This document shows positions 1 through 12,175 of a stretch of DNA of 64,000 nt, one piece after another (the first letter of the stretch is position 1; every line of letters begins with the position of its first letter). The DNA lies in assembly GCA_029582165.1 (NCBI GenBank), contig CM055880.1:8516721-8580720 (forward strand). The letters run 5' to 3'. This DNA comes from Portulaca oleracea. Taxonomy: Eukaryota; Streptophyta; Magnoliopsida; Caryophyllales; Portulacaceae. The position numbers and the translations under genes were made by a program. The notes below the pieces were generated by a model, which saw only the letters and a list, made by a program, of their open reading frames with translations, made no database searches and was not told where the DNA came from.

Positions 1-144
1 TGTAACTTTTACTAATTTACATCTATATTTTTCATCCTCACAATTAATGTTTACCGATTTAAGTAATTTTATAATTTTTCTCACTAACTATATATGTTGG
101 TTATATTAGTTTCTCCCAATCTTTCAAAGTGAAAAATAAAAAAA

Positions 145-487
145 GGGTTTTTGGCCACAAATAATTCGTACTGAGGGGCTTGTGACTGAGAATAATCCAA
201 AGTGACTTTTTGGCCATTAGCAGTCTGTACTTTTTCACTATTTTCTCGCAGCAGTCCAAAATCAATTTCCGGCACCGGAAAGCCGACGTGGCGACCGGAA
301 ATCTCCTTTTTGGAGTGTGAAAAACCCTACTTTCCGGTCGCCACGTCAGTTTTTCGGTGCCGGAAATTGCTTCTGGACTGCTATGAGAAAATAGTGAAAA
401 AGTATAGACTGACAGTGGCCAAAAAGTCACTTTGGATTTTTCCCAATCACAAGCCCCTCAGTACGAATTATTTGTGGCCAAAAACCC
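145..487. mobile_element. Palindromic Mutator-type MITE, copy A
   Basis: This 343-base element is nearly a perfect inverted repeat. The left end GGGTTTTTGGCCACAAATAA is mirrored by TTATTTGTGGCCAAAAACCC at the right, and the arms meet near 310-330. It is flanked by a perfect 9-bp direct repeat, ATAAAAAAA, at 136-144 and 488-496, which is the target duplication size of Mutator-like elements. Related copies lie at 27407, 30781 and 33357. The open frames running through it on both strands are a by-product of the palindrome and are not genes. Confidence 0.9.
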
Positions 488-496
488 ATAAAAAAA

Positions 497-1141
497 GGGG
501 CAAAGGGGTAGGTCGGAACAAAAGGTTATGATCTAAAAAATAGGGGTTGGAATTATCCTAGCTTGGAAGATTTTAAACATGAAAGCCTCTAATTTTGTTC
601 CCGAAATTCTCTTATCAGTATTAACAAAACACAATTAAAACCGTGAGTTTTAGCTCTATCCCTTATCTCCTTTATTGACTATCGCAATTTACTTAATTAA
701 TCAAATGTTTGGAGGGACACATCCAAAAGAGGCGATCCAAGAGCCTAAATTCAAGAGCAAAGAGACAGGAATACATCCATACAAATACCTCTAACAAAAA
801 CACAAAAGATCAAGCCTAAACTAATAAAACAATGATGACTATCACCATCCACATCCCTCAACAGATTTAATGAATTTAAACCAACCAAAGAAGAACACCA
901 AGCAAGGATTCCTGTACTAAAGAAGAACTTAACATAAAGTTAAGCCAAGGATATGACTAAGCGTAACGGAAAACCCACCAACTTAGCCTCATGGCCCACC
1001 AAGAAAAGGATAAAGGTATAGCAACCACCAATCTCATAAAGATACTCAAAATAGATCCACCATGGCTAGATAAAGGTTGAGCCACCACCAACGAGTAAAG
1101 GAAACCAACTCAAAACACCATTAAGGGACACTTAGACAAAG
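497..1141. other. Intergenic, no recognised gene
   Basis: AT-rich sequence without a convincing reading frame. Around 960-1140 short phrases recur (for example AAGGTATAGCAACCACCAA and AAAGGTTGAGCCACCACCAA), which suggests degenerate local duplication. Nothing else is recognised. Confidence 0.5.
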
Positions 1142-1335
1142 TGTAACACCCCGAATATATGGTTAAAGTGTAGTTTAAAAGGATTGAAATGACTACTTAT
1201 ATCACCAAGGTGCACCTTCTTTTATGGTAGTTCATCCGTCGGAAACTCCTTAGTTAAGCGTGCTTGACTGGTAGTAGTCTAAGGATGGGTGACCTCATGA
1301 GAAGTTTTCTTAGGCCAAAATTTAGAAAGAAAGGT
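1142..1335 (+). mobile_element. Cassandra-like TRIM LTR fragment with 5S rRNA-like domain
   Basis: The segment opens with TGTAACACCCC, a typical plant LTR start. At about 1209-1313 it contains a sequence clearly related to 5S rRNA. AGTTAAGCGTGCTTG (box A region) is unchanged from plant 5S rRNA, and GGATGGGTGACCTCATG keeps box C with one change. Cassandra TRIM retrotransposons are known to carry a 5S domain with its pol III promoter in the LTR, so this is the likeliest source. The 5S part is diverged in its first half and is not a working 5S gene. The right boundary and a second LTR were not found. Confidence 0.7.
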
Positions 1336-4300
1336 ATTTGACCCTTTGTAGACCCCAAAAATTTTCATTTAGGAAACGTTTCGTTAGCGCTACTTGAAAT
1401 GGCAATCGAATGAGGTTGTTTAATGCTTAAATAATTATTTAATTAAAACACTAATAATTCATAAGAATTATAATTTGTAAATTCAATTCATAAATTTCCC
1501 AAATTCGAATAAATAATCAGAATTAATAATTGAGGAATTAATACACAGGACAAAGGATTCGAACCAAAGTGACCCATTGGACTGAAACCGTAGGTCGGGC
1601 GGCCTTGCCGTGGGTCCAACCAGTGGTTCATTGGTCAACCAACCAGAAACGTAGTCGATAACAACAGCAAGGTAGGCCGGCCTTGACTACGGTTCTTGCT
1701 CAACGTTCCTTTTTTCTACCGCGTACTAAGCCCGAAATCATAATTAATATAAACGTGAATTATCGAAATAATCACGAACCAAATTATACAAATTATAATT
1801 AAAAGAGTCGTCGGTTAGTTTTAAAGATAAACTAACAAACTAAAAATAAAACAAACTCCAACCTACGAATCAGATAATAAATTTGGGAGGTAAAGTTACA
1901 AGTCTGAAATTAAAGAACTCTTTGACTTGCCTGTTTTATCAATCTTTTATCAAACAAACTCTACAATTTCAAAAAAAAGTAGGGAAAAAGGGGAGAAATT
2001 AGATTAAATTTTATATATATTATGACTATTATGTTATGCAGAATTCATAAATAAAATTAAAGATTATACAAGTCACAATATGATAAATTTACATACAAAA
2101 GTGATAACAGAAATTAAAAGAATTAAGTTGGCTTAATCACTTAGCGTGCTAGGAGAAATAGAAGAGAGGAGCAGAATAACTTCAAGTGTTGTTGGAAAGA
2201 TTATCGAGTGTGCTTTAAGCTCCTAAATTTGACTAACATCGAGGTCTATGGGGACAAATGTGTGTGAAAGAGTAGACCTATATGTTAGGATTCTGAGGGC
2301 GTAGTTAGCAGACAAACAATAATAAGGGCAAAAAATAAATAAAGATTCAGCACAAGGAATTAACGTGGAAAAACCCAAACCGAGAAAAAACCATGAATGA
2401 TGCACTATCAGAGGATTACAACGGTGTTTCAGAGATTCCCAGACCTCCACAATATCTCACAGCCTTCCTAGAGTTACAACCTAAGAACTCAACACTCACA
2501 GTTGAGCCTCATACAACTCCCTCAGGAACACAGATATTACAGGTCAATCTCTTGTGGTATAAAATGAAACAATCTTAACTGTTATTGTGTATTTTGGGGA
2601 AACACCTTACCCCGATTTATACTAGAGAAACAAAAGGGAACTAAGTTAATATTAACCTGAACACCAAAAAAGAAAAGCACCGCACACATGTGGGCCTTGT
2701 TCGTGGCCCAAAAACAAAAGACGTTGGCGGGGTAGAACAGGACGCTGGTGGGGGGCCTTCAAAGCGCTGGTAGGGGGCATGCCTTAATGGGGCGCTGTCG
2801 AGGGGCTTTCGCGCGCCAACAGCGTGCAACATTCTTTGCTCACTAGGAGAGGCGTTGGGAGCACCGGATCGGACGCTGGCAGCGCCTGTCGCTCACGACT
2901 CGTTCCTCCCTCGTTTCTTCCATCTACTTTCTCCCTTTCTTCTTCTATTTGGTATCTATACCCAACAAATTTGTCTTCACACCCAACACTATATATGTAG
3001 GAAGGGTGGAAAATGAAGGCTTTTAAGTGGAAATGAAGGGAATGATGAGTTTTTTTGTGAGAGACAAGAAATAGATCGGAAAGGGTATTTTGTGGATATG
3101 AGATGATGTGTTTTATTACATAATTGATTGACTCGAGTCCTAGCCTAGCCTAAAATAATAAAAATGTTACAAAAAATATAACTACACAAAACCGGGGTAA
3201 AATCTGGTATCTACACCCTTGTAATTTCATTCATCAAAATATGGTCTATTTCCCTTCCTTGAGTTGTATTTATAAAGAGGCTAATTACGGGACATGGTAA
3301 ATACCATAGAAAAGATGAGTAATCAAGGGTCACAAATTAGTCTTACAAAATCTTTGATCAAATGAGTACAAAAGGGGTCATTCTACGGAAGTTTCAAGGA
3401 ACCTCACAATTAGAGATAAAATGTAAAGCCATAACATTCAACCCATGCGGACGTACTAGATAACAACTAATTCATCCCTCACTACTTAATTGTACTATTT
3501 TAGCTAGAAGATAAAATTAATACAGTACAATTTTAAGGGGGAGACATATTTTTGTCAATTTGAATTTAATGGGGGATCATAAGAGCATTCTAGAAACCTT
3601 AAGAATCACGGTTTTAACATGTGAAAAGTGTTGAATCGTCACACAATTGTAAATGTCCAAAATGCCCCTCAAGGATGCCTCGCCTGATTTGACTTGAAAG
3701 AACTTGGACCGATTATTCTTGATATACCCTTGGATTACCTTTACTCAATTTCCTTGACATATCCAATATCCTAAAAGAAATACAATAGATCCCACGTAAA
3801 TCTTGATTAGTTATGTTCACAAAGATAGCATTGAGCTCGCCAAAGTCATAACCCAAAGTTGGAACCTTTGTAAGTAAGTAAACCTTAATCATTGGAATTT
3901 TGGAATGAGACACCTTGACCTTTAGTCTTAAGTGAGCCACCAAAGTGTTTTATTCCCAATTGAGATTTCCTTTGGACTTTGATTTCCTAACTAAGTTAGG
4001 TTAACGATTGAGAATCAAGATATCCCTTGACTTGAGTGATCAATTTAGACAACCCAATGACTTTGATACCATGAAAAAGGTGTAACTCCTTGATAAAAGG
4101 GACTGACCTCAGATTATTCCTTGGAGTTGAAAAGATTACTCGATGACTTTGCCCGCGGGCTTCACAAATATGTATCATAAAGTAATAGAGACTCTCATTA
4201 TAATTTTTTTTTTTCAATTCACAAGACTAAAATATGAGACCTTATTTAAAGGAAACAAGTGTCAAACCACTTGAACCAACCTATATTTAGAATTGACAGT

Positions 4301-4360
4301 AGAGGGTCTGAGTTTGCCTTACCAAATGAGGTGAAATCTGTGGGCAGCTACCGTACGTGA
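1336..4360. other. Degenerate repeat-derived intergenic DNA
   Basis: No gene is recognised. The stretch 2340-2570 reads like a decayed retrotransposon untranslated region (an ACGTGGAAAAACCC phrase). At 2650-2890 there is a GC-rich island in which a CCAGCG/CGCTGG core recurs every 25-40 bases. A similar island lies in the U3 part of the solo LTR at 43600-43760, so this block is probably the remains of a related LTR. The rest (2900-4360) is AT-rich and unassigned. Confidence 0.45.
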
Positions 4361-4365
4361 GAACC

Positions 4366-5030
4366 AAAATTTGCCTCTCTATTTACCTTGCTCCCCAGCA
4401 GTGGGCATGAATTTGACCCATATTAATTAAAAAATTCAGTAAGTCTTATTTAATAATATAAATAATTTGGTTATATTGATAAATAAGTAAGGTGATCGAA
4501 GCAAGAGAAAAGAGAAAAACTTATAATTAAAAAGTGTGTGAGCAACTTACCATTTAACTTAGATCATCTCAATCGTGAATTAAAGTTTGACTCACTGTTG
4601 AAATGGCATGGGGTGAGAACAAAGTGAGCTTGTATAGAGCATTCCAGTGGTGAGAATATTAGCAGACTCGGGAGAGAGACGTTAAGTTGATCACGAGACG
4701 AAGTAAATGGTGAGTTTCTCACACACAATTTTAGTTTATTTTTTTCCTCTTTCCTCTTCATCCACGTCACTTTCTTTTATCAATATAACCAAATTAATTA
4801 TTAAGTATGATCGACACACTTTTTAAATTAATATGATACAAACTTATTCTCACCATCGGAGAGCAAAGTAAATAGAGAGACAAATTTCGACTCTCTTGGT
4901 GGGGATCTACATATTCCACCTCATCTAGTGAGTCAAACTTATATGCATTGTTGTGGGTGGTCTTATCTCATGAGTAGCTCAAGGTCTGTCTCGCGAGTCT
5001 GCTCACATTCTGCACCACTGGAATCAATGG
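4366..5030. mobile_element. Foldback (MITE-like) element
   Basis: Two arms of about 200 bases are inverted copies. The left arm (about 4366-4560) carries TTTGCCTCTCTATTTACCTT and TTTGGTTATATTGATAAA. The right arm (about 4690-4890) carries their complements AAGTAAATAGAGAGACAAAT and TTTATCAATATAACCAAATT. A further inverted match extends to about 5026, where GAGTCTGCTCACATTCTGCA pairs with the 4630-4670 segment. Exact termini and target duplication were not resolved, so the superfamily is unknown. Confidence 0.65.
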
Positions 5031-5432
5031 TGGAGCTAGAGGGGGGGGCCACAGCACCCCCCATGCTCCAAGAAATCTATGTATATCGATATGTGTATAA
5101 TGAAGCATGAGTATCTTGGAAGTTGGATGGTAGTATTCTAAGAGTGTTTAATTTTTGGTCACAGGTTCAAATCTTATAAAGAGCAATTTGGTTTCAAAGC
5201 TTTCCCAGTTTGTTTATTCATTCATCTAACTTATTATTTTATTTCTTTTGATGTTTGTTTTGTAGTTTATTTCATTCTTTATATCAACTATTTTACTTAT
5301 TTCGTCTTTGTTTTATTTTTTGAGTAGTCTTTTCTACTAGATTATGAGTTAACATTAACAATTATAAAACAAGATTTTTTGTATCTGATCTCTTACATAT
5401 GTACGTATTCTTGTTTCTCACTTTGTGATATA

Positions 5433-5717
5433 TGTTATAAAACAATAATTAGATGAACGCGATATAGAGAGAATAATAGAGAAGAACAATAGAGACAAGA
5501 GAAAAGAGAGATTGAGAGAGGAGAATCGGATGATTTATTCATAACCCACGAAGGGTATTTATACTAGTTACATAACAAGAGTCTTGCATAGTATAGACTT
5601 CATATGGAAACAGAATCCTCCCATATTATATCATCATAATATATAAATAATATATAATGATACCCAATAGATATTGGATTGATATATGGACATTCACAAA
5701 TATATTATTTCATAACA
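5433..5717 (-). repeat. 3' LTR of the copia element
   Basis: This 285-base repeat begins TGTTATAAAACA and ends TTTCATAACA on the + strand. It is the 3' LTR relative to the element's own direction. A polypurine tract (- strand AAGGGGGAG) lies directly outside it at about 5718-5726. Confidence 0.92.
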
Positions 5718-7179
5718 CTCCCCCTTGAATGTCCATTATCCAAAAGAGTATGTCTCATAAAAACCTTACTAGAAAAAAACCCAATTGGGAGAAAAACCCA
5801 GTGAAGGAAAAAGAGTACACACTTCTTTATACGCAAATATATGTTGCCTCATTAAAAACCTTTATAAGGAAAACCCAGTGGGACAAAACCTCAGATAAGG
5901 GAAAAAGAGTACAACGCGTATTACTCCCCCTAATGAGAACATCAATTAAGATCTTTGAATTGATGTAATTCAACTTCATGACTGACTTGATACATGAATC
6001 AACTTAATTCTCACTTAAACGAATTTGCTTAGCGTGCACATAACTAGTATGTGATCAAGTGTCACATGATTTAGGTAAATATCCAAGATTAACAAGCTTA
6101 TCAAACCAACATTGAGCTAATGAGGATAATAAATATCTACATCGCTAGTACCTTCGAGGTACCGAAATAGGTTAGATCATGTATGATTAGCAAGATACGT
6201 CAGTGCTTGAATAACATTTAAATTGGTACTTCTGGACCCAAATACAATACTTCAAGAATTAAATAAGGTATACTTTAGGACCGATGAATTTCTCATTATC
6301 TTTTCAATATCGAAAGGGGGGTTGTTTTCATATCAAATGATCGTACCACTGTCGGGGTACTTAAAGGGAGTGATTTGCTCATGCAACATTATCTTAGCAC
6401 TTTGCCACATAAATTAATTTATGCATGTAAGATCATTCTCAAATGTGCAACTTGTAAACCAAAGAAATAACAGATTTTACCAAAATCTTTCATTCCAAAT
6501 ACGCTTCTAAAGCGATCGACAACTTTTGAGGCTCTTCGGGAGTCCAAACCATGAACAACATTTACAAACAATTAGGATCCGAATCATTTAATCATTTCCT
6601 TTAATTATGCAATATGCGTCCATATTGCTTTAATCACATAAATGTCTATCAACTAAATAACCAATATTCTCGAGAATTTTAATCTGTGCTTCCGACACTT
6701 TGAACCCTTCAGGAGTTTTATATAAACACCATTATCAAAATTTTCATAAGCTATAGCGATATTTATAAGATGCATATTTAGCTTTTCATGTACTTCCAAA
6801 TTTAAGATATCGTGATGTAGGGACATGGACTACATAGGAGTATATTCCTTCATAATTGATACCAAGTCTTTGCGAAAACACTTATGCAACAAGTCGCTTC
6901 TTGTGCCTTATATCTCATAATCTCCCTTTCTCATTCTTTTTCACACAAAGACTTAACTGTATCCCACAAGTTTTACACTAGTTTCGTGTATGGGCAACAG
7001 GTCCTAATATTTTCGATTTTACAAGCGAATCTAATTCTTAAATGCATCTTTCCACTTGGTCAATCTCATCTTTGTCTGTATTAATTAACAGACCTAAATT
7101 CATGATCCTCATGATTACTCACAGTAGTGAGCGCTATATTTTATAATCAAATAATATATCAACGTCGACTTCATTTCGG
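5718..7179 (-). other. Degenerate 3' internal region of the copia element
   Basis: The region opens with repeated phrases of the type AAAACCCAGTGGGACAAAAC (5795-5905), familiar from 3' regions of plant copia elements. The rest is decayed. No intact reverse transcriptase or RNase H motif was found in any frame. Confidence 0.55.
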
Positions 7180-7980
7180 TTTCACCTTATCCAATTCATG
7201 ACATAATTAATTGAGATCTCATCAAAATCGCGATTTTCAGGTACTTGTACTTGAGGTGCAACTTCCTCATTTGTCATGTTTGGGAACTCTTCTAGAGTCA
7301 ACATTTTCTCATGTTGGTTATCATTGTTCTTTGATCCTTTTTTTTCGAGGATTTTTGTCTTTGGAACCGACTGGCCTACCACGCTTCATTTGTGGTATAA
7401 ACTCATTTGTAATAATGTTTTGTCCTACTGAGACATCAGTTCTTACAAGAGCATTGGTAGTTGGAACGTAGGATTTAATAATTCTTTGTGGGTCACTAGA
7501 ATATCTGGCAGTAGATTCGCTCAAGTCTGTAGACGAATTATATTTTGAACTTCCAGTTCACATTACATTGTATGAGGATCATAATAATTCGTTCCAAGTT
7601 GTTTCCTTGTCCAACAACTTGATTTCTCTCCCTAATGTTGAGAAACTTGTGTCATCATAATCGGCAAATTGTGCCATAAGTACTACATCTCCAATGAATG
7701 GTTCTATCATATTTAAGTATGGATATACCCAACATATATTCCCGATTCCTTTGGGGTCCCATCTTAGTGCGTTATCATGGAGCTTTCATCGCACATGCTC
7801 AAATTCATAGGTGAGAGATTTTTGGTTCATGGCCAAAAACCATTGTAGGGGAGAAATAAAGATTCATGATAATCTCTTGGCCTTTATTTGGATCAATTGG
7901 TGCATGTAATATGACATGTCCCTGAACAGCTGTAGTAAGCTTCACTCTAAAATAGGTTTGTCATTTGTTACATACTCAAC
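7180..7980 (-). pseudogene. Copia polyprotein remnant (integrase C-terminal and linker)
   Basis: Reading leftwards, broken frames show features of copia pol between integrase and reverse transcriptase. A stretch resembling the integrase C-terminal part ends in GDVVLMAQFADYDDTSFSTL and is followed by KETTWNELL. Further on come VPTTNALVRTDVSVGQNII, KRGRPVGSKDKNPRKK and finally ISINYVMNW. The order is the same as in plant copia polyproteins, where an RGRPxGSKDKNPRK motif precedes an ISINYV-type motif. Stops and frameshifts interrupt the coding sequence, so no product is expected. Confidence 0.75.
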
Positions 7981-8781
7981 ATCTCATATGTTAATGATTC
8001 TACAGGATCATTTTACTTATAAACATTTTACATAGGATGCTTAACATCTATGTCCATTGGCATATGAAAACTGTCAAAAGCCTTCACCATCGCTATCAAG
8101 ATGAAATGTACTCGTAAACTAATTGAGCAAACAATCTTGCAATCGCCAAGTTGCAAGTTGATAGTAAACATACAAGTGATTATCTCATTGATGTATCAAG
8201 TAACGTCATACTATATTTAAATGGTTTACATATGGGTCTACAAGATCAACACAAACATCACTTGTATAGAACCAAGGAATCTAAGGGATTCGATCCATAT
8301 CTTTGCTAATAATGGTGTTATAATTAATTTTCTTTGATAGCGAGCAACTAATTAGAACTCATTTAATTAAGGATCTCCTGGCCCTTAAAAATATATCCAT
8401 ATGAGTTCTTCTTGAGAGGATTGATCCAAGATGCTCCTACTATGATAAAGTCTTCATTAATATACAGTAAACTTCTAGTTTACTAAAGTATGTGCTTCAA
8501 TTGGGTTAGTTGTGTAGAATAACCCAAAAAATAAGGATGATATCCTTTTCAACACAGATGCTGCTCAAAGCAATTTTCATAATATATGAATACTAGTTGT
8601 CTCAACATGCAGGTATTCATTCCCACGAATACCTTTGAAACTTAATTAATAAGTTCCTTTGAGACTAACTTGGTGGAGAGAAGTACGTCCACAATATGAA
8701 AGTTAGTTACACCAAGTAATATTATATGTGCTCTTCTGGAGCCTTTAATCAAAGTAGATCATTATATATATATATATATAT

Positions 8782-8839
<58 letters not shown>

Positions 8840-10080
8840 CTTCCCTCATTAATGGACAATAAGTAATTTATTATCACTAAAAATGTGTGTTATTCTGGTG
8901 TCTGTAGGACACGTATCTATCACCTCATTTATTCATGTTCTAATCAAGTAAGTATCCATGAAATTCACTTCAAGATAAATATAGCATCAATGCATATAAA
9001 GCATACTGTGGAAGTGCTTTAATCACTTATTCATATAAAGAAACTCCACTTCAGAAGCACATACATGACTCTTGAAAGTTAAATACTCCATAGTGAATAT
9101 GCATTAATCATGGATATCGATATAATTGATTACTTTTAAAACATGTCTATGAACATAATGAATAATCGATCACATGAATATCATTAAATTCTTACAAAGA
9201 TATATTCCATCCATATGCTCATATAGTATTACAATCAAATATCCAATACACGCAATAATTTGTATTATGCTTAGGAAACAAAGTTCATGCATATTTGGTC
9301 AATCAATAACAATGCACTTTGTGATTAGGTATTACGAAACAAGCAGTCATGTTCATGATACTGGAAAATACTTAATAATCAATATGATCAACAAATTTCA
9401 ATAAATCAATGATATCATATAGTCTTAGACTGAGAGCATATTACTCGCAATTTGTATGCGGAACATTTTCAATAAGGTGCATACATCAAATCATACGAAT
9501 ATCCATGAAATAATAACATCACATGAGGACTCATATTAATCCATAATTATGTACATATCAACATGATAATATTTCCATGAACTCAATAATCAATGCTATA
9601 TTTGATTATCATGCATATAATCAATTTTCTAGCAAGGATGTCAAATTCATAATGTCTCGACTTAGTTTCCCCCAAATAGATCTTCATGATCAAATCAAGT
9701 TCACAGTTAACACTTAAATATTTGAACAATGCCAAGAGGGAGATCTAAAAAATAGCAACTTGAAATAACGTGCACAACATAAACAATAATATTACTTACT
9801 ATCAAAAGTTTATAAAATAATATCTTGTGCTTTTTTTATTAAACTTGATAAGGTTCAACAAGATATTATGACGTACAACAAGTATGTGTCGTTTCCATTT
9901 CCTCGTTAATAATACATTTCTCAATTTTGTATCATTCATACTTTTCAATTTCATATTCCTACTCCTGGTAGAGATATCATCTTTTAAAAGATTCGCATGA
10001 CTATGAGCTACTATGTCGACTATCACGGCTACTGGCGTGACCTTTGTTTTGCTCATGATTCTTGAGATTATATCCTGCCA
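7981..10080 (-). other. Decayed gag-pol region of the copia element with (AT)n tract
   Basis: No protein domain was recognised. A long AT dinucleotide microsatellite lies at about 8764-8836, a common product of expansion in dead retroelements. An isolated copy of the hairpin motif described at 10308-11030 appears near 8468 (AAACTTCTAGTTTACT). Confidence 0.5.
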
Positions 10081-10307
10081 CATTTACTTCAGGGAATGAA
10101 ACGAAACCATTTGAGGGTTCTAATGATCTCATAGATCATTATTAATAAAATTATGTACATTTTTCATCTAAACATTAAACTCCACACTTGTAACAAAAAT
10201 GCTCAATTTAATCGATGATATAAAACTTAATAACCTCAAGTATACTGTCATCGTCTTTCAACAATTCTTATGTCAACTAACAACTCTATACTCTAATTGG
10301 CAAGAAA

Positions 10308-11030
10308 GCGAACTTCTAGTTCACTAATGAGATTATATAGAGCTTCAATGATTGGAGTGAACTTCTGGTTCACTACTAATACGTGTAATCAACGGAAATA
10401 AAATTCAATATCAGTGGTAGGATAAACTTCTGGTTCATCAATGAGATAAATAATCTTTTTTTCAATAACATAGTGAACTTCTAGTGACTAATAAAAATAG
10501 ATAAAATTCTTAACATTAGAGTGAACTTCAGGTTCACTACTGAAAATAAGACAAAATTCTTATTATTGGATATAACTTCTCGTTAACTAATAAAATTAAA
10601 TAACAGTGTCAATATTAGAGCGAACTTCTGGTTTACTCATAAGATAAAATTTTTGACATTTGAGTGAACTTCTGGTTCACTTACTGAAGTAAGGTAAGCT
10701 TCTTATCATTCGGGTGAACTTCTAGTTCACGGATAAAATTAAACGAAAATTTTCGTTGTAGGAGTGAACTTCTAGTTCACATAAAATAGACTTTGTATTA
10801 TTGAAACAAACTTCTGGTTCGCCAATGAAAATATATAGCCTTTAACTACAACTATAATATTTAATTAAAAAAATTCAGCCATATAGAGGTGATGGAATGA
10901 ACTTCTGGTTCACAATTGATATTCGACATAATATTCAATATTGGAGTGAACTTCTGGTTCACTATTAATATTTACAATTTATCATATTAGACAAATTTTC
11001 AATATTGGGTAAACTACTGGTTCACTAATG
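10308..11030. repeat. Array of about 14 short palindromes in the copia leader
   Basis: The motif GTGAACTTCTGGTTCAC and close variants occurs about 14 times with a spacing of roughly 45-90 bases. Starts lie near 10311, 10360, 10428, 10472, 10522, 10568, 10620, 10664, 10713, 10764, 10808, 10897, 10947 and 11010. Each unit is a 6-bp inverted repeat (GTGAAC/GTTCAC) around a 5-base loop. The spacer sequences differ, so this is not a plain satellite. The array lies just inside the 5' LTR, where the untranslated leader and gag would be. Confidence 0.85.
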
Positions 11031-11292
11031 AAATTTTAGAAGACTTATAATTCATAACAAAATTTATGGACAAATAGAAACGAAGGAGAAGCAAACCTCA
11101 TGCTTCCAAACAAAAAGCAAAAGTATAATCTTTTGTGGTAGTAATTCACAACTATAATCCTTAAAGTTGTAGTCCTCTCATTGATCTCTTTTTATTTGTT
11201 TGTACCCTTCGTCTTCTTTGATTTGTGATCCGATCCTTGACTTCTACCGTGGATGAAAGTTAAGTACGCGATAATGTTGATCAAGAGACTAT

Positions 11293-11305
11293 GGTGCTGA
11301 TAACG
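11293..11305 (-). other. Primer-binding-site candidate of the copia element
   Basis: Directly after the 5' LTR, the - strand reads CGTTATCAGCACC. The position fits a primer binding site. The tRNA it would pair with was not identified. Confidence 0.5.
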
Positions 11306-11588
11306 TGTTATAAAACAATAATTAGATGAACGCGGTATAGAAAGAATAATAGAGAAGAACAATAGAGACGAGACAAGAGAGATTGAGAGAGGAGAATCAG
11401 ATGATTTATTCATAACACATGGAGGGTATTTATACTAGTTAGATAATAAGAGTCCTGCATAGTATAGACTTCATATGGAAACATAATCCTCCCATATTAT
11501 ATCATCCTAATATATAAATAATATATAAAGATACCCAATAGATATCTGATTGATATATGGACATTCACAAATATATTATTTCATAACA
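11306..11588 (-). repeat. 5' LTR of the copia element
   Basis: A 283-base direct repeat of 5433-5717 with the same ends and about 94-95 percent identity by eye. The outer flank is ATATA at 11589-11593. Confidence 0.92.
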
Positions 11589-11593
11589 ATATA

Positions 11594-12139
11594 TTAAATA
11601 TTATAGTATTAAGTAATTTAATAAATATTTTTCATAGTCTTATATTTCCTTCTTTTCATCTTAATATTTCATTATGAGTCCTTCCAAAAGATTCTTTTTT
11701 TTTATTTTACCGACTAAATCAACTTTTTCATATACACTTCATGCAGTCTCATATATAAGAGGAAAACTGTCTATACCTAGACCGCTCAAACCTCGCGCTA
11801 GCGGGGCTATAATGGGATATATTATTTTTTTTTGGTACTTGTAGTATATTTCATTGTGAACTCATAAATTAAATAAATATCTTTGCTACTAGATTAAGTG
11901 TAAATGAGTTATAGAAAAGCTTGGATAAAAGCTTAATAAACAAGTAAAAATGAATAATTTGAAAATTAAACTTATGCTAAAGAGTTGAAAGGTTATTAAT
12001 AAACCGGTACTCCCGATAAATTTTTTTTAGCTCCATCCCTGACTGGAATATCCTGGACAACCTCATTCCGTCCTAACCCTATATTATGTTAGCAATGAGT
12101 CAAATTTTGACTCACCATTGCAATAGTCAAGTACAACTA
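11594..12139. other. Intergenic, no gene seen
   Basis: AT-rich DNA between the copia element and the LINE. No open frame, RNA gene or clear repeat was recognised. Confidence 0.5.
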
Positions 12140-12175
12140 TTTTTTTTTTGAGAAAAAACCGCCAACCGAGCGGAA

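Larger units (their letters stand above)
5433..11588 (-). mobile_element. Ty1/copia LTR retrotransposon, complete but inactive
   Basis: Two direct repeats of about 284 bases bound the element, and it is flanked by the 5-bp duplication ATATA at 5428-5432 and 11589-11593. The LTRs run TGTTAT...TAACA and differ at roughly 15-18 positions by eye, so the insertion is not recent. Transcription would run leftwards: a polypurine tract (AAGGGGGAG on the - strand) abuts the left LTR and a primer-binding-site-like TTATCAGCACC follows the right LTR. Motifs of a copia polyprotein survive only around 7180-7900. The roughly 1.4 kb between that point and the left LTR is too short for a full reverse transcriptase plus RNase H, and no such motifs are seen, so part of pol is deleted. 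Confidence 0.9.

Noticed and set aside
101..531. 109-codon open frames on both strands
   Set aside because: They mirror each other because the sequence is a palindromic MITE, and the same frame reappears in copies at 30838 and 33242.
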